Source: Kitasatospora purpeofusca (GTDB lineage Bacteria > Actinomycetota > Actinomycetes > Streptomycetales > Streptomycetaceae). From it: a stretch of 64,000 bases of DNA. Shown in pieces: positions 47,566-55,455 of this stretch. The translations under genes and the position numbers were made by a program. Below the pieces are notes generated by a model, which worked only from the letters and a program-made list of their open reading frames with translations, had not been told where the DNA came from and searched no databases. Every line of letters starts with the position of its first letter. Position 1 is the first letter of the stretch. The stretch spans positions 45,557-109,556 of the forward strand of contig NZ_JODS01000028.1 in assembly GCF_000718025.1 (NCBI RefSeq), given 5' to 3'.

Positions 47566-47715
47566 CGGTACGGTCCTGCTTTCCGGCTGAGGGTGGGTCG
47601 GAACGGGGCCGCGACCACGGGTCGGCGGCGGCGCCCGCACGACTCTGACATGCCCACCCTCCCCTCGGCCAGGCTTCCCGACGCCCGGATCCCCGCCGGT
47701 GACGCCCCCGGCCGC

Positions 47716-48285
47716 TCAGAGCCGCGACGTGTCGAGGTCGAGCTCGAACGGCGCGGGCAGCCGGACGGGCACCCCGAAGGCGTGCGGCCCGTCCTCGACG
47801 GCGTAGCCGAGCCGGGTGGGCTCGCTGAACACCGTGCAGGCCCGGTGCTGCCGGTCGACCAAGAGGTAGATCGGCGCCCCGTACTGGCCGTACCGGCGAC
47901 GCTTCACCGTCCGGTCGGTCTCGCCGTTCGAGGGCGAGGTGACCTCCACCACCAGCAGCGTCCGGTCCGGGAGCAGAGCGCCCTCGGTCTTCGCCGCCAG
48001 GTCCGCCGGTACGACCGCGAGGTCGGGGATGAACCAGTTCTCCGATCCGGGCAGGTCGAGACTGCCTGCTCCGGACACCAGCCCCAATGCTTCCAGGCGC
48101 GCCGTCAGCTGTCGGCGGACGAGCTCGGCGGCGTTCTCGTGCGCCCAGGTCGACGAGAGCAGGGTGATGGCTCCCTCGACGACCTCGGCACGGGCGACTG
48201 CGATGTGCTGGATCGCGTACTTCAGTGCCCGTTCGGGATCCGTCACCGTGCTGTAGTCGCCGGGGAGTCGGTGGGCTGTGCTCAC
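47716..48285 (-). CDS. Uma2 family endonuclease-like protein
   Basis: 189 residues from GTG 48283-48285 behind AAGGAG. The PD-(D/E)XK core is NWFIPDLAVVPADL, then LLVVEVTSPSNGETDRTVKRRRYGQYGAPIYLLVD, represented here by the PD, the EVTSPS and the Y-Q-Y-G-A-P-I-Y-LLVD parts. This is the Uma2/DUF820 family, widespread in Streptomyces and cyanobacteria. It has a nuclease fold but no settled function. Confidence 0.9.
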   Translation of the reverse strand: MSTAHRLPGDYSTVTDPERALKYAIQHIAVARAEVVEGAITLLSSTWAHENAAELVRRQLTARLEALGLVSGAGSLDLPGSENWFIPDLAVVPADLAAKTEGALLPDRTLLVVEVTSPSNGETDRTVKRRRYGQYGAPIYLLVDRQHRACTVFSEPTRLGYAVEDGPHAFGVPVRLPAPFELDLDTSRL

Positions 48286-48392
48286 GAAGCGGTCTCCTTC
48301 GCGGCGGTCGCTCTCGTCACGTGGCGCACACCGGAAGAATACCCTCCGTGAAAGCCGTGGTGCGGTGATCGGCTGTCGGCCACGATGGGCCC

Positions 48393-48815
48393 ATGACCAC
48401 GGAATCACAGCCCACCAGCAGCGGCCTCACCCACATCGCCGAGCCGCCCGGGGTCGCTCCCGGGACCGGCTACACCCAGGTGGTGACGGCCACCGGGCGG
48501 CTGGTGGCGGTGTCGGGGCAGGTCGCCTTCGACGAGGGGCGGCAACTGGTCGGCGAGGGCGACCCGGGGGCGCAGGCGCGGCAGGTCTTCGAGAACCTGC
48601 GGCGCTGCCTGGCCGCAGCGGGCGCGGACTTCTCGCATGTCGTCAAGTTGACGTACTTCCTCACCGACATCGCGCACATGCCGGCCGTCCGCGAGGCCCG
48701 GGACGAGGCGTTCGGCGGTCTGCCGCTGCCGGCGAGCTCGGCGATGCAGGTGGCGGCGCTGTTCCTGCCGGAGGTGCTGATCGAGATCGAGGCCTTCGCG
48801 GTGGTCCCGGAGTAG
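48393..48815 (+). CDS. RidA/YjgF/UK114 family protein
   Basis: 140 residues from ATG 48393. The family pattern is complete: GYTQVVTATGRLVAVSGQV, then QARQVFENLRRCLAAAGAD, VVKLTYFLTDI and FLPEVLIEIEAFAVV. The conserved Arg of active RidA (Arg105-type, needed for iminopropionate hydrolysis) is not seen at ALFLPEVLIEI, where the usual R is replaced. It may thus be a non-archetypal member. Confidence 0.88.
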   Translation: MTTESQPTSSGLTHIAEPPGVAPGTGYTQVVTATGRLVAVSGQVAFDEGRQLVGEGDPGAQARQVFENLRRCLAAAGADFSHVVKLTYFLTDIAHMPAVREARDEAFGGLPLPASSAMQVAALFLPEVLIEIEAFAVVPE

Positions 48816-48837
48816 CCGACGGGCGACCCCCGTCGGC
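48815..48837. terminator. bidirectional hairpin between convergent genes
   Basis: GCCGACGGG (48815-48823) pairs with CCCGTCGGC (48829-48837). It begins on the last base of the RidA stop codon and lies 19 bp from the stop of the convergent MFS gene. Confidence 0.65.
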
Positions 48838-48855
48838 CCCGGCGGCCCCGGCGCG

Positions 48856-50166
48856 TCAGGCCGGCACCGCGCCCCGCCGCCGGGCCCACCGGACGGCGGG
48901 GCCCATGGCGAGGCCGGCGCCGGCGAGCAGCGCGCCGAGGGCGGCCCAGCCCACCAGGCCGTGGCCGATGACGGCGGTCGAGACGACGGCCGGGCCGATC
49001 ATCAGCGCGGCGGACATGCCCGCGTTGAAGACACCCTGGTAGGCGCCGTGCGAGCGCTCGCCGGCCAGGTCGTAGCTGAGCGCCCAGGTGCCGGCCTGGC
49101 CCAGGACCTCGCCGACCGCCTGGAGTGCCACGCCGACCAGGACCACCACCGCGGCGAGCGCGGCGGGCGTGCCGTGGGCGAGGCCGATGACCAGGCAGGA
49201 GGCGGCCAGGATCAGCCCGGAGCGTCCGCAGGCCCGGGCGGCGGCGGTCGGGTGCTCGGTGCCCCGGGTCGCGCGGACCTGGAACGCGATCACCAGCACG
49301 GTGTTGACGATCAGGGTGCCGGCCACGGTGATCCGGGGCGCGTCGGTCTGCTGGACGATCCACAGCGGCACCCCGACCTCCAGCATCGCGAACTGCAGGG
49401 CGAGCACCGAGCCGAGCGCGGTCACCACCAGGAACGGCCCGTCCCGCAGCGCCGGGTTGCGCCCCCTTCCCCCGGCCGAGCCGTTCTCGACGGGCTTGCT
49501 CGCCTCGACCGCCTCGGCCGACGCGACACCCGACCACCCCGGCACCCGCAGCCGCTGGAACATCACCGCGACGGCCAGGTACGAGGCCGCGTCCGCCAGG
49601 ATCGCCGCCAGATAGCCGGCCCGCGAGTCCACCTGGAGCGCGATCGCGCCGACCCCGGTGCCGAGGCACAGCCCGACGTTGGTCACCACCCGCAGGTAGG
49701 CCCGGCCCGCGACCCGCTTGTCGGCGGGCAGCACCTCCGCGTACAGGGCGTTGCGCACGGCCGCCGAGCCCCGGTCGGCGGCGGCGACCAGGCAGGCGAG
49801 CGCGACGAACGCCGGGTAGCCGTCCACCAGGGTGTACCCGGCGGTGCCGAGGCCGGTGAGGGCGACCAGCGCGACCAGGACCGGCCTGGACCCCCAGCGG
49901 TCGGCGGCGCGTCCGGCGGGGACACTGGCGAGCACCCCGCAGAGCCCGGCGGCGGTGAGCGCGAAACCGAGCCGACCGGCGCTCAGCCCGAGGAAGCGGG
50001 TGAAGAACAGCACGCCGACGGAGAGCGAGAGGCCGCTGCCGACCGTGTTGAGCAGGGTGATCCGGGCGAGCCTGCGCACCGTCGGGTCGGGGTGCAGCAG
50101 GCGGGACGCCCCGGAGGCGGGGAGGTCGGAACTCGGCGCGGCGGTCGCCGCCGGTGCGGTGGTCAT
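48856..50166 (-). CDS. MFS transporter
   Basis: 436 residues from ATG 50164-50166. Twelve hydrophobic segments are visible, from ITLLNTVGSGLSLSVGVLFF onward. The loop 2-3 motif is GRAADRWGSRPVLVALVALTG, corresponding to the MFS GxxxDRxGRR signature. A long central loop is rich in Glu/Gly/Asn. Related actinobacterial proteins are predicted drug or metabolite exporters, but the substrate is unknown. It is divergent from an ArsR-type regulator with a TTAGGCT/AGGCTAA dyad in the shared promoter region. Confidence 0.88.
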   Translation of the reverse strand: MTTAPAATAAPSSDLPASGASRLLHPDPTVRRLARITLLNTVGSGLSLSVGVLFFTRFLGLSAGRLGFALTAAGLCGVLASVPAGRAADRWGSRPVLVALVALTGLGTAGYTLVDGYPAFVALACLVAAADRGSAAVRNALYAEVLPADKRVAGRAYLRVVTNVGLCLGTGVGAIALQVDSRAGYLAAILADAASYLAVAVMFQRLRVPGWSGVASAEAVEASKPVENGSAGGRGRNPALRDGPFLVVTALGSVLALQFAMLEVGVPLWIVQQTDAPRITVAGTLIVNTVLVIAFQVRATRGTEHPTAAARACGRSGLILAASCLVIGLAHGTPAALAAVVVLVGVALQAVGEVLGQAGTWALSYDLAGERSHGAYQGVFNAGMSAALMIGPAVVSTAVIGHGLVGWAALGALLAGAGLAMGPAVRWARRRGAVPA

Positions 50167-50208
50167 GGTCACGATCACACCCCGCCGCCGCCGCTCGGCA
50201 GTAATCAT

Positions 50209-50223
50209 TTAGGCTCAGGCTAA
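50209..50223. promoter_or_regulatory. TTAGGCT-C-AGGCTAA dyad in the MFS/ArsR divergent region
   Basis: A 15-bp dyad with one mismatched pair lies in the 146-bp gap between the MFS start (50166) and the regulator start (50313). The TTAGGCT half recalls the DtxR/IdeR/DmdR1 iron-box core, but the full 19-bp consensus is not met. Confidence 0.35.
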
Positions 50224-50312
50224 AACCAGCAGCGCACGGGCGGCACGGACACGTGCCACGGACGTGCCACGGACGCGCGGCGACGCGGACGGGAACAGGG
50301 AGCGGGGGTCGC

Positions 50313-51305
50313 GTGCACCGGTTCAAGCTCGGCCTGGCCGACCTCGCCACCACCTGGTTCGCCTGCTCCCCCGTCCAGGAGGCCGCGCTCAGCCTACGGA
50401 TGTGGACCCACCCCGGGTACTTCCCCCTCCAGTCCGCCGCCTTCGAGCGACTGCGCCCCGCCTTCGAACGGCTGGACTCCGCACTGCTGCTCTCGCTGGT
50501 CTCCGTGCACCGCTGGATCCCGGACTTCCTGACGCCCCGCCCGGCCACCCCCTGGCCGGACTTCCGCACCGAGCTGGCCGCCGTCCGGGCACTGCCGCCC
50601 GAGCGGCTGCGACCCGAGCTGGAGCAGACCTTCCTGCCCCACCACCAGTCGCTGCCCCCACTGCTCGCGGCGGGCCTGGCCGACCCGGCCCGGCTGCTGG
50701 CGCGGATCGCCGACGCGCTGGAGGAGTACTGGGAGTGCTGCCTGGCACCGGGCTGGTGGCCGCAGGCCAGGGCGGTACTGGAGGCCGACCTGGTCTACCG
50801 CTCCCGGGTGCTGGCGCAGCAGGGTGCGGCCGCGCTGTTCGCCGACCTGGACCACCGGCTGCGCTGGACGGACGGGCTGCTGTCGGTCGACCGCCGCTGG
50901 AAGCAGTGGGACGGGGAGATCACGGTGGACGGTCGCGGGCTGGTCCTGGTGCCGACCTTCTTCGCCCGGGGCGCGATCACGATGATCAGCAACGACCGGG
51001 CGCCGCAGATCAGTTACCCGGCCCGGGGGCAGGCGGGGATGACCGCTCCGGCGGCGTCGGCGACCCCGCGCGCGCTGGAGCAGTTGCTCGGCGCACCGAA
51101 GACCCGGCTGCTCGCGCTGCTGGCCGAGCCGGCCAGCACCACCGACCTCGCCTACCGGCTGGGGGTGACGCCGGCCGCGATCAGCCAGCATCTGGCGGTG
51201 CTGCACCGGACCGGGCTGGTGAACCGGGCACGGCACGGCCGTTCGGTGCTGTACAGCCGCAGCCCGCTCGGCGACGAGCTGTCCGGCCACCCGCGCCGGG
51301 GCTGA
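50313..51305 (+). CDS. ArsR-type winged-helix transcriptional regulator with long N-terminal domain
   Basis: 330 residues from GTG 50313 behind AGGGAGCGGGG. The first 245 residues form an uncharacterised helical domain common in Streptomyces (FACSPVQEAALSLRMWTHPG, LLEADLVYRSRVLAQQG-like stretches). The C-terminal winged helix is KTRLLALLAEPASTTDLAYRL, then TPAAISQHLAVLHRTGLV and RHGRSVLYSRSPLG. No Cys-based metal site of classic ArsR/SmtB is present, so the inducer is probably not arsenite. It is divergent from the MFS gene and is likely its local regulator. Confidence 0.88.
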   Translation: MHRFKLGLADLATTWFACSPVQEAALSLRMWTHPGYFPLQSAAFERLRPAFERLDSALLLSLVSVHRWIPDFLTPRPATPWPDFRTELAAVRALPPERLRPELEQTFLPHHQSLPPLLAAGLADPARLLARIADALEEYWECCLAPGWWPQARAVLEADLVYRSRVLAQQGAAALFADLDHRLRWTDGLLSVDRRWKQWDGEITVDGRGLVLVPTFFARGAITMISNDRAPQISYPARGQAGMTAPAASATPRALEQLLGAPKTRLLALLAEPASTTDLAYRLGVTPAAISQHLAVLHRTGLVNRARHGRSVLYSRSPLGDELSGHPRRG

Positions 51306-51346
51306 CGGCCCCGGCCCCGGCCCGCCGAATTCGATCAACTCGCCAG

Positions 51347-51388
51347 TGGTACAGACCTGTTGACGCATTGGTCTGTACCTCCTACAGT
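51347..51388 (+). promoter_or_regulatory. chitinase promoter with DasR-like inverted boxes
   Basis: TTGACG (51360-51365) and TACAGT (51383-51388) are exactly 17 nt apart. The 10-bp sequence GGTACAGACC (51348-51357) and its complement GGTCTGTACC (51370-51379) flank the -35 box. With their surrounding bases each resembles TGGTCTAGACCA, the N-acetylglucosamine-responsive dre/chi box of Streptomyces, so DasR-type control of the chitinase is likely. Confidence 0.75.
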
Positions 51389-51542
51389 GCCCCATGCTGC
51401 GTCCCCCACGACGCGGGCACCGGTCGACCACGCACCGACCCCAGCACCCGACCGGGCACCACCAGGCACCACCAGGCACCACCGGGCTCCACCCGCACGG
51501 TTCTGCGCCACCCTGTCCAACCCCACAGTCACAGGGAGAACC

Positions 51543-53855
51543 ATGTCCGTCCGATCCCGCACGCGCCGAGACCAGGCGCGCCGCACCCGCCGCAGACTGC
51601 TGGCGCTGCTCTCCGTCCTGCTCCTCCCCCTCGCCGCGATCACCGCCCTGGCCACCCCCGCCAACGCGGCCGGCAAGCTCACCGCCGCCTTCACCACCGA
51701 GAACAACGGCTCCTGGTGGAAGGGCACTTACATCGTCCGCAACGACAACACCACCGCCGTCAACGGCTGGACCCTGGAGTTCGACCTCCCGGCCGGCGTG
51801 ACCGTCCAGAACAGCTACAACGGGACCGCGACGGTCAACGGCCGCCACGTCACCGCCGTCGCCGCGTTCTACAACGCCAACGTCCCCGCGGGGAAGACCA
51901 CCGAGCCGTACAGCTTCTGGTTCGTCGCCAACGGCCCGGTCGGCACGCCCACCGGCTGCCGCATCAACGGCGACAAGTGCGACGGCAGTTCGGACGTCCT
52001 GCCGTCCGCGCCCGGCACCCCCGCGGTGACCGACGCGACGGCCCACACGCTCGCGCTGAAGTGGCCCGCCGCGACCGGCGGCGACTTCCCGGTGGCCTCC
52101 TACGACGTGCTGAACGGCAGCACCGTGGTCGGCGGCAGCACCACCACCGACGCCGTGGTCACCAACCTCACCCCGGCGACCAGCTACACGCTGACCGTCC
52201 GCGCCAAGGACACCCGCGGCAACCTCGGCCCGGCGAGCGCGCCGGTCACCGCCTCCACCTTCGACCCGGCGACCGACCCGACGCCGCCCACCGCGCCCAC
52301 CAACCTCCGCACCACGGCGGTGGGTTCGAGCGACGTGACGCTCGCCTGGAACGCGGCCACCGACAATCTCAAGGTCGCCGCGTACGACGTCTACCAGGAC
52401 GGCGCCCTGGTCCGCACGGTCACCGGCTCCACCCTGACCGCGACCGTCGGCAGCCTCTCCCCGTCCACCGCCTACACCTTCACCGTCAAGGCCAGGGACG
52501 GCGCGGACAACGCCTCGCCCGCCACCGCACCGCTGAAGGTCACCACCTCCGACCTGGTCGGCGCCGGGAAGTACGCCCGGGTCGGCTACTTCACCCAGTG
52601 GGGCATCTACGGCCGCCAGTACTTCGTCAAGAACCTCGACACCTCGGGCAGCGCGGCCAAGCTCGACGTCATCAACTACGCCTTCGAGAACATCGACCCG
52701 GTCAACCTGACCTGCATGGCGGGCGTCACCAAGGGCACCACCGCCGACCCGCAGGACCCGGACCAGGGCACCGGCGCGGGCGACGCCGACGCCGACTACG
52801 CCCGCCCGATGAGCGCCGCCCAGTCGATCGACGGCGTGGCGGACGACGGCTGGGGCAAACTGCGGGGCAACTTCAACCAGTTGAAGAAGCTCAAGGCGAA
52901 GTACCCGAACCTGAAGGTCGTCGTCTCGCTGGGCGGCTGGACGTACTCCAAGTACTTCTCCGACGCGGCGGCCACCGACGCGTCCCGGCAGAAGCTCGTC
53001 AAGTCCTGCCTCGATGTGTGGATCAAGGGCAACCTGCCGGTCTACAACGGCGCGGGCGGCGACGGCGTCGCGGCCGGCATCTTCGACGGCATCGACCTCG
53101 ACTGGGAGTGGCCCGGCTCGCCCGACGGCCACGCCGGCAACCACTACAGCGCCAACGACAAGGCGAACCTGACCCTGCTGCTGGCCGAGTTCCGCAAGCA
53201 GCTGAACGCCCTGGGCGGCTCGCACAAGCTGCTGACCGCCTTCACCCCGGCCGACCCGGTGAAGATCAACCAGGGCTGGGACCTCTCGAAGATCTTCAAC
53301 TACCTCGACATCGCCAACGTCCAGGGCTACGACTTCCACGGCGCGGGCAGCGACAACTCCTGGGAGCCCAACCGCACCGGCCACCAGGGCAACCTCTACC
53401 AGGACGCCCAGGACCCGTACGCCAACCACTTCAGCGTCGACGCGGCGGTCAAGCCCTACCTCGACGCCGGGGTCAACCCGCGCAAGCTCACCATCGGCCT
53501 GGCGTTCTACGGCCGGGGCTGGCAGGGCGTCGCCGACGGCGGCGTCAAGGGCGAGTGGCAGAGCGCGACCGGCGCCGCCCCCGGCCAGTTCGCCGAGGAG
53601 GCCGGCACCCGCGGGTACAACAACCTGATCACCACCTTCCCCAACCTCGCCGTCTACCACGACGAACAGTCGGTCGCGACCTACGGCTACACCGGCGCCG
53701 GCGGCCAGTGGTGGACCTTCGACGACGCCTGGTCGATCGGCAAGAAGACGGCCTACCTGAAATCGAAGGGCCTGCTCGGCGCGATGATCTGGGAAATGAC
53801 CGGGGACACCCCCGGCGGCACCCTGATCACGGCGATCGACAACGGCCTCAAGTAG
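51543..53855 (+). CDS. secreted chitinase: CBM2, two FN3, GH18
   Basis: 770 residues from ATG 51543 behind AGGGAG. A signal peptide (RRR start, LLALLSVLLLPLAAITALA core) is cut near residue 43 after ANA. Next come a CBM2 (about 45-150, W-rich NGSWWKGTYIVRN, ending at a Cys pair), two fibronectin type III domains (about 157-245 and 255-340) and a GH18 domain (about 350-765). The catalytic motif is FDGIDLDWEWPG with acid Glu522. WWTFDDAWSIGKK and GAMIWEMTGD complete the barrel. It hydrolyses chitin outside the cell. The promoter carries DasR-like boxes and the gene ends in a 17-bp hairpin. Confidence 0.96.
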   Translation: MSVRSRTRRDQARRTRRRLLALLSVLLLPLAAITALATPANAAGKLTAAFTTENNGSWWKGTYIVRNDNTTAVNGWTLEFDLPAGVTVQNSYNGTATVNGRHVTAVAAFYNANVPAGKTTEPYSFWFVANGPVGTPTGCRINGDKCDGSSDVLPSAPGTPAVTDATAHTLALKWPAATGGDFPVASYDVLNGSTVVGGSTTTDAVVTNLTPATSYTLTVRAKDTRGNLGPASAPVTASTFDPATDPTPPTAPTNLRTTAVGSSDVTLAWNAATDNLKVAAYDVYQDGALVRTVTGSTLTATVGSLSPSTAYTFTVKARDGADNASPATAPLKVTTSDLVGAGKYARVGYFTQWGIYGRQYFVKNLDTSGSAAKLDVINYAFENIDPVNLTCMAGVTKGTTADPQDPDQGTGAGDADADYARPMSAAQSIDGVADDGWGKLRGNFNQLKKLKAKYPNLKVVVSLGGWTYSKYFSDAAATDASRQKLVKSCLDVWIKGNLPVYNGAGGDGVAAGIFDGIDLDWEWPGSPDGHAGNHYSANDKANLTLLLAEFRKQLNALGGSHKLLTAFTPADPVKINQGWDLSKIFNYLDIANVQGYDFHGAGSDNSWEPNRTGHQGNLYQDAQDPYANHFSVDAAVKPYLDAGVNPRKLTIGLAFYGRGWQGVADGGVKGEWQSATGAAPGQFAEEAGTRGYNNLITTFPNLAVYHDEQSVATYGYTGAGGQWWTFDDAWSIGKKTAYLKSKGLLGAMIWEMTGDTPGGTLITAIDNGLK

Positions 53856-53908
53856 CACGCCGACGGACTCGAACAGCACGCCGAGTCCACGTACGCCGAG
53901 TCAGCACA

Positions 53909-53946
53909 CGCCGGGTTCGGCGGGTACCCACCCGCCGAACCCGGCG
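53909..53946. terminator. bidirectional hairpin between chitinase and reductase genes
   Basis: Arms CGCCGGGTTCGGCGGG (53909-53924) and its complement (53931-53946) pair perfectly, and one more base pair closes the loop. It lies 54 nt after the chitinase stop and 6 bp from the stop of the convergent gene. Confidence 0.8.
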
Positions 53947-53951
53947 TCACC

Positions 53952-55217
53952 TCAGCGCGAGGCCAGGGCCGCGAGGCGGCGGGCCGAGCGGTACTGGCGG
54001 ATCACCTGGGCGAAGGTGGTGTGCCCCTGGGTGGTGCGGGCGAAGGCCCGCCAGGCCGGGTCGACCAGGCAGACCGCCGCGTGGAACAGGTACGGCCGGC
54101 GCTCGAAGGCGGTCAGCATCTGCTTGCCGGCCCGCATCTCCACCCCGAGACCGGCCTTGATGGCGAAGGCGTAGTTCAGCGCCTCCCGGCGCACCTCTGC
54201 CGCCGTGCCCGCCTCGGCCACCTTGACCGCCCACTCGCCGGCCAGCCGGCCCGAGCGCAGCGCGTAGGAGATGCCCTCCCGGGTCCACGGCTCCAGCAGC
54301 CCGGCCGCGTCGCCGGCCACCAGCACCCGGCCGCGCGACAGCGGCGAGTCCTCGGCCCGGCAGCGGGTCAGGTGCCCGGACTCCACGCTCGGCCGGAACC
54401 CCGCGAGGCCCAACTGCTGGATGTAGTCGGCCAGGTACTGCTTGGTCCGCTCGCCGTCCCCGCGGGCCGAGATCACCCCGACGGTCAGGCTGCTGGACTC
54501 GGTCTTCGGGAACACCCAGCCGTAACTGCCGGGCAGCGGCCCCCAGTCGAGGTGGATCCGGCCGGCCCAGGCCGCGGCCACCTCGGCCGGTACGGGGATC
54601 TCCGCCTCCAGGCCGAGGTCGATCTGGTCGAAGGACACACCCACGTGCCGGCCGATCCGGCTCGCGCTGCCGTCCGCGCCGACCACCGCGCGGGCCTCGA
54701 AGCTGCGCCCGTCGGCGGCCGTCACCAGCGCCGTACGGTGCTCGCCGCCGCGCTGCTCGACCCCGGTGACGGTCACTCCGGTGACCAGCACCGCGCCGGC
54801 CTGCTTGGCCGCCTGCACCAGGCGCAGGTCGAACTCGTCCCGGTTGACCAGGCCGAACAGCATCCGCTTGGACCGCCGGGTGCGGGTGAACCGGCCGCCG
54901 TACGCGAAGGTGACGGCGTGCACCCGGTCCTGGAGCGGCAGCTTGAAGTCCGGCGGCAGGCTGTCCCGGGACGGCCCGATGATGCCGCCGCCGCAGGTCT
55001 TGTACCGGGGGTGCTCGGCCTTGTCGAGCAGCAGCACGCGCCGGCCCTGGGCGGCGGCGGCGTGCGCGGCGGAGGAGCCGGCCGGTCCGGCACCGACCAC
55101 GACGACGTCCCAGACGCCGTCCAACGGGTCCAACGGGTCCAACGGGTCCGGCCGGTCCGGCCCGGCGGCCTCGGCGTCGAGCGGGCTACGAGAATCGGGG
55201 CTTCCGGAGTCAGTCAC
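53952..55217 (-). CDS. geranylgeranyl reductase-family FAD-dependent oxidoreductase
   Basis: 421 residues from GTG 55215-55217. A short DPLDPLDPLDG repeat precedes the FAD motif VWDVVVVGAGPAGSSAAHAAAAQ. Further landmarks are HPRYKTCGGGI (GGR family), RDEFDLRLVQAAKQAG, VGADGSASRIGRH and VLVAGDAAGLLEPWTREGISYALRSG. These match the digeranylgeranylglycerophospholipid/menaquinone reductase group, which saturates isoprenoid chains, and members are also seen near quinone pathways. No isoprenoid gene is adjacent. The 9-bp repeat near the 5' end may vary in length between strains. Confidence 0.9.
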   Translation of the reverse strand: MTDSGSPDSRSPLDAEAAGPDRPDPLDPLDPLDGVWDVVVVGAGPAGSSAAHAAAAQGRRVLLLDKAEHPRYKTCGGGIIGPSRDSLPPDFKLPLQDRVHAVTFAYGGRFTRTRRSKRMLFGLVNRDEFDLRLVQAAKQAGAVLVTGVTVTGVEQRGGEHRTALVTAADGRSFEARAVVGADGSASRIGRHVGVSFDQIDLGLEAEIPVPAEVAAAWAGRIHLDWGPLPGSYGWVFPKTESSSLTVGVISARGDGERTKQYLADYIQQLGLAGFRPSVESGHLTRCRAEDSPLSRGRVLVAGDAAGLLEPWTREGISYALRSGRLAGEWAVKVAEAGTAAEVRREALNYAFAIKAGLGVEMRAGKQMLTAFERRPYLFHAAVCLVDPAWRAFARTTQGHTTFAQVIRQYRSARRLAALASR

Positions 55218-55455
55218 GGGCAACAATCCTATGCGGCCGCCTCCGCCGACGTGGGCCGCACCGCACCGAACGCGCGAACGAATCGTGACCGGACCGGCCC
55301 GCACCGGCCGCGCGGACGGGGCCGGGCACCGGTGCCGGGCCCCGCTCCCCCCGGGGCCGTCCGTTCGTGTCCGCCTATGATCGGCGTTACCCCTCGTCAA
55401 CGCCGTTCGCCCGAAGCACCCCCCGGACGGACCACCCCTACCCGGAGCACACCCG

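Noticed and set aside
50264..54160. A 1298-residue open frame overlapping the ArsR-type and chitinase genes
   Set aside because: It is frame-shifted relative to two proteins with clear domains and shows only His/Arg/Pro-rich low complexity.
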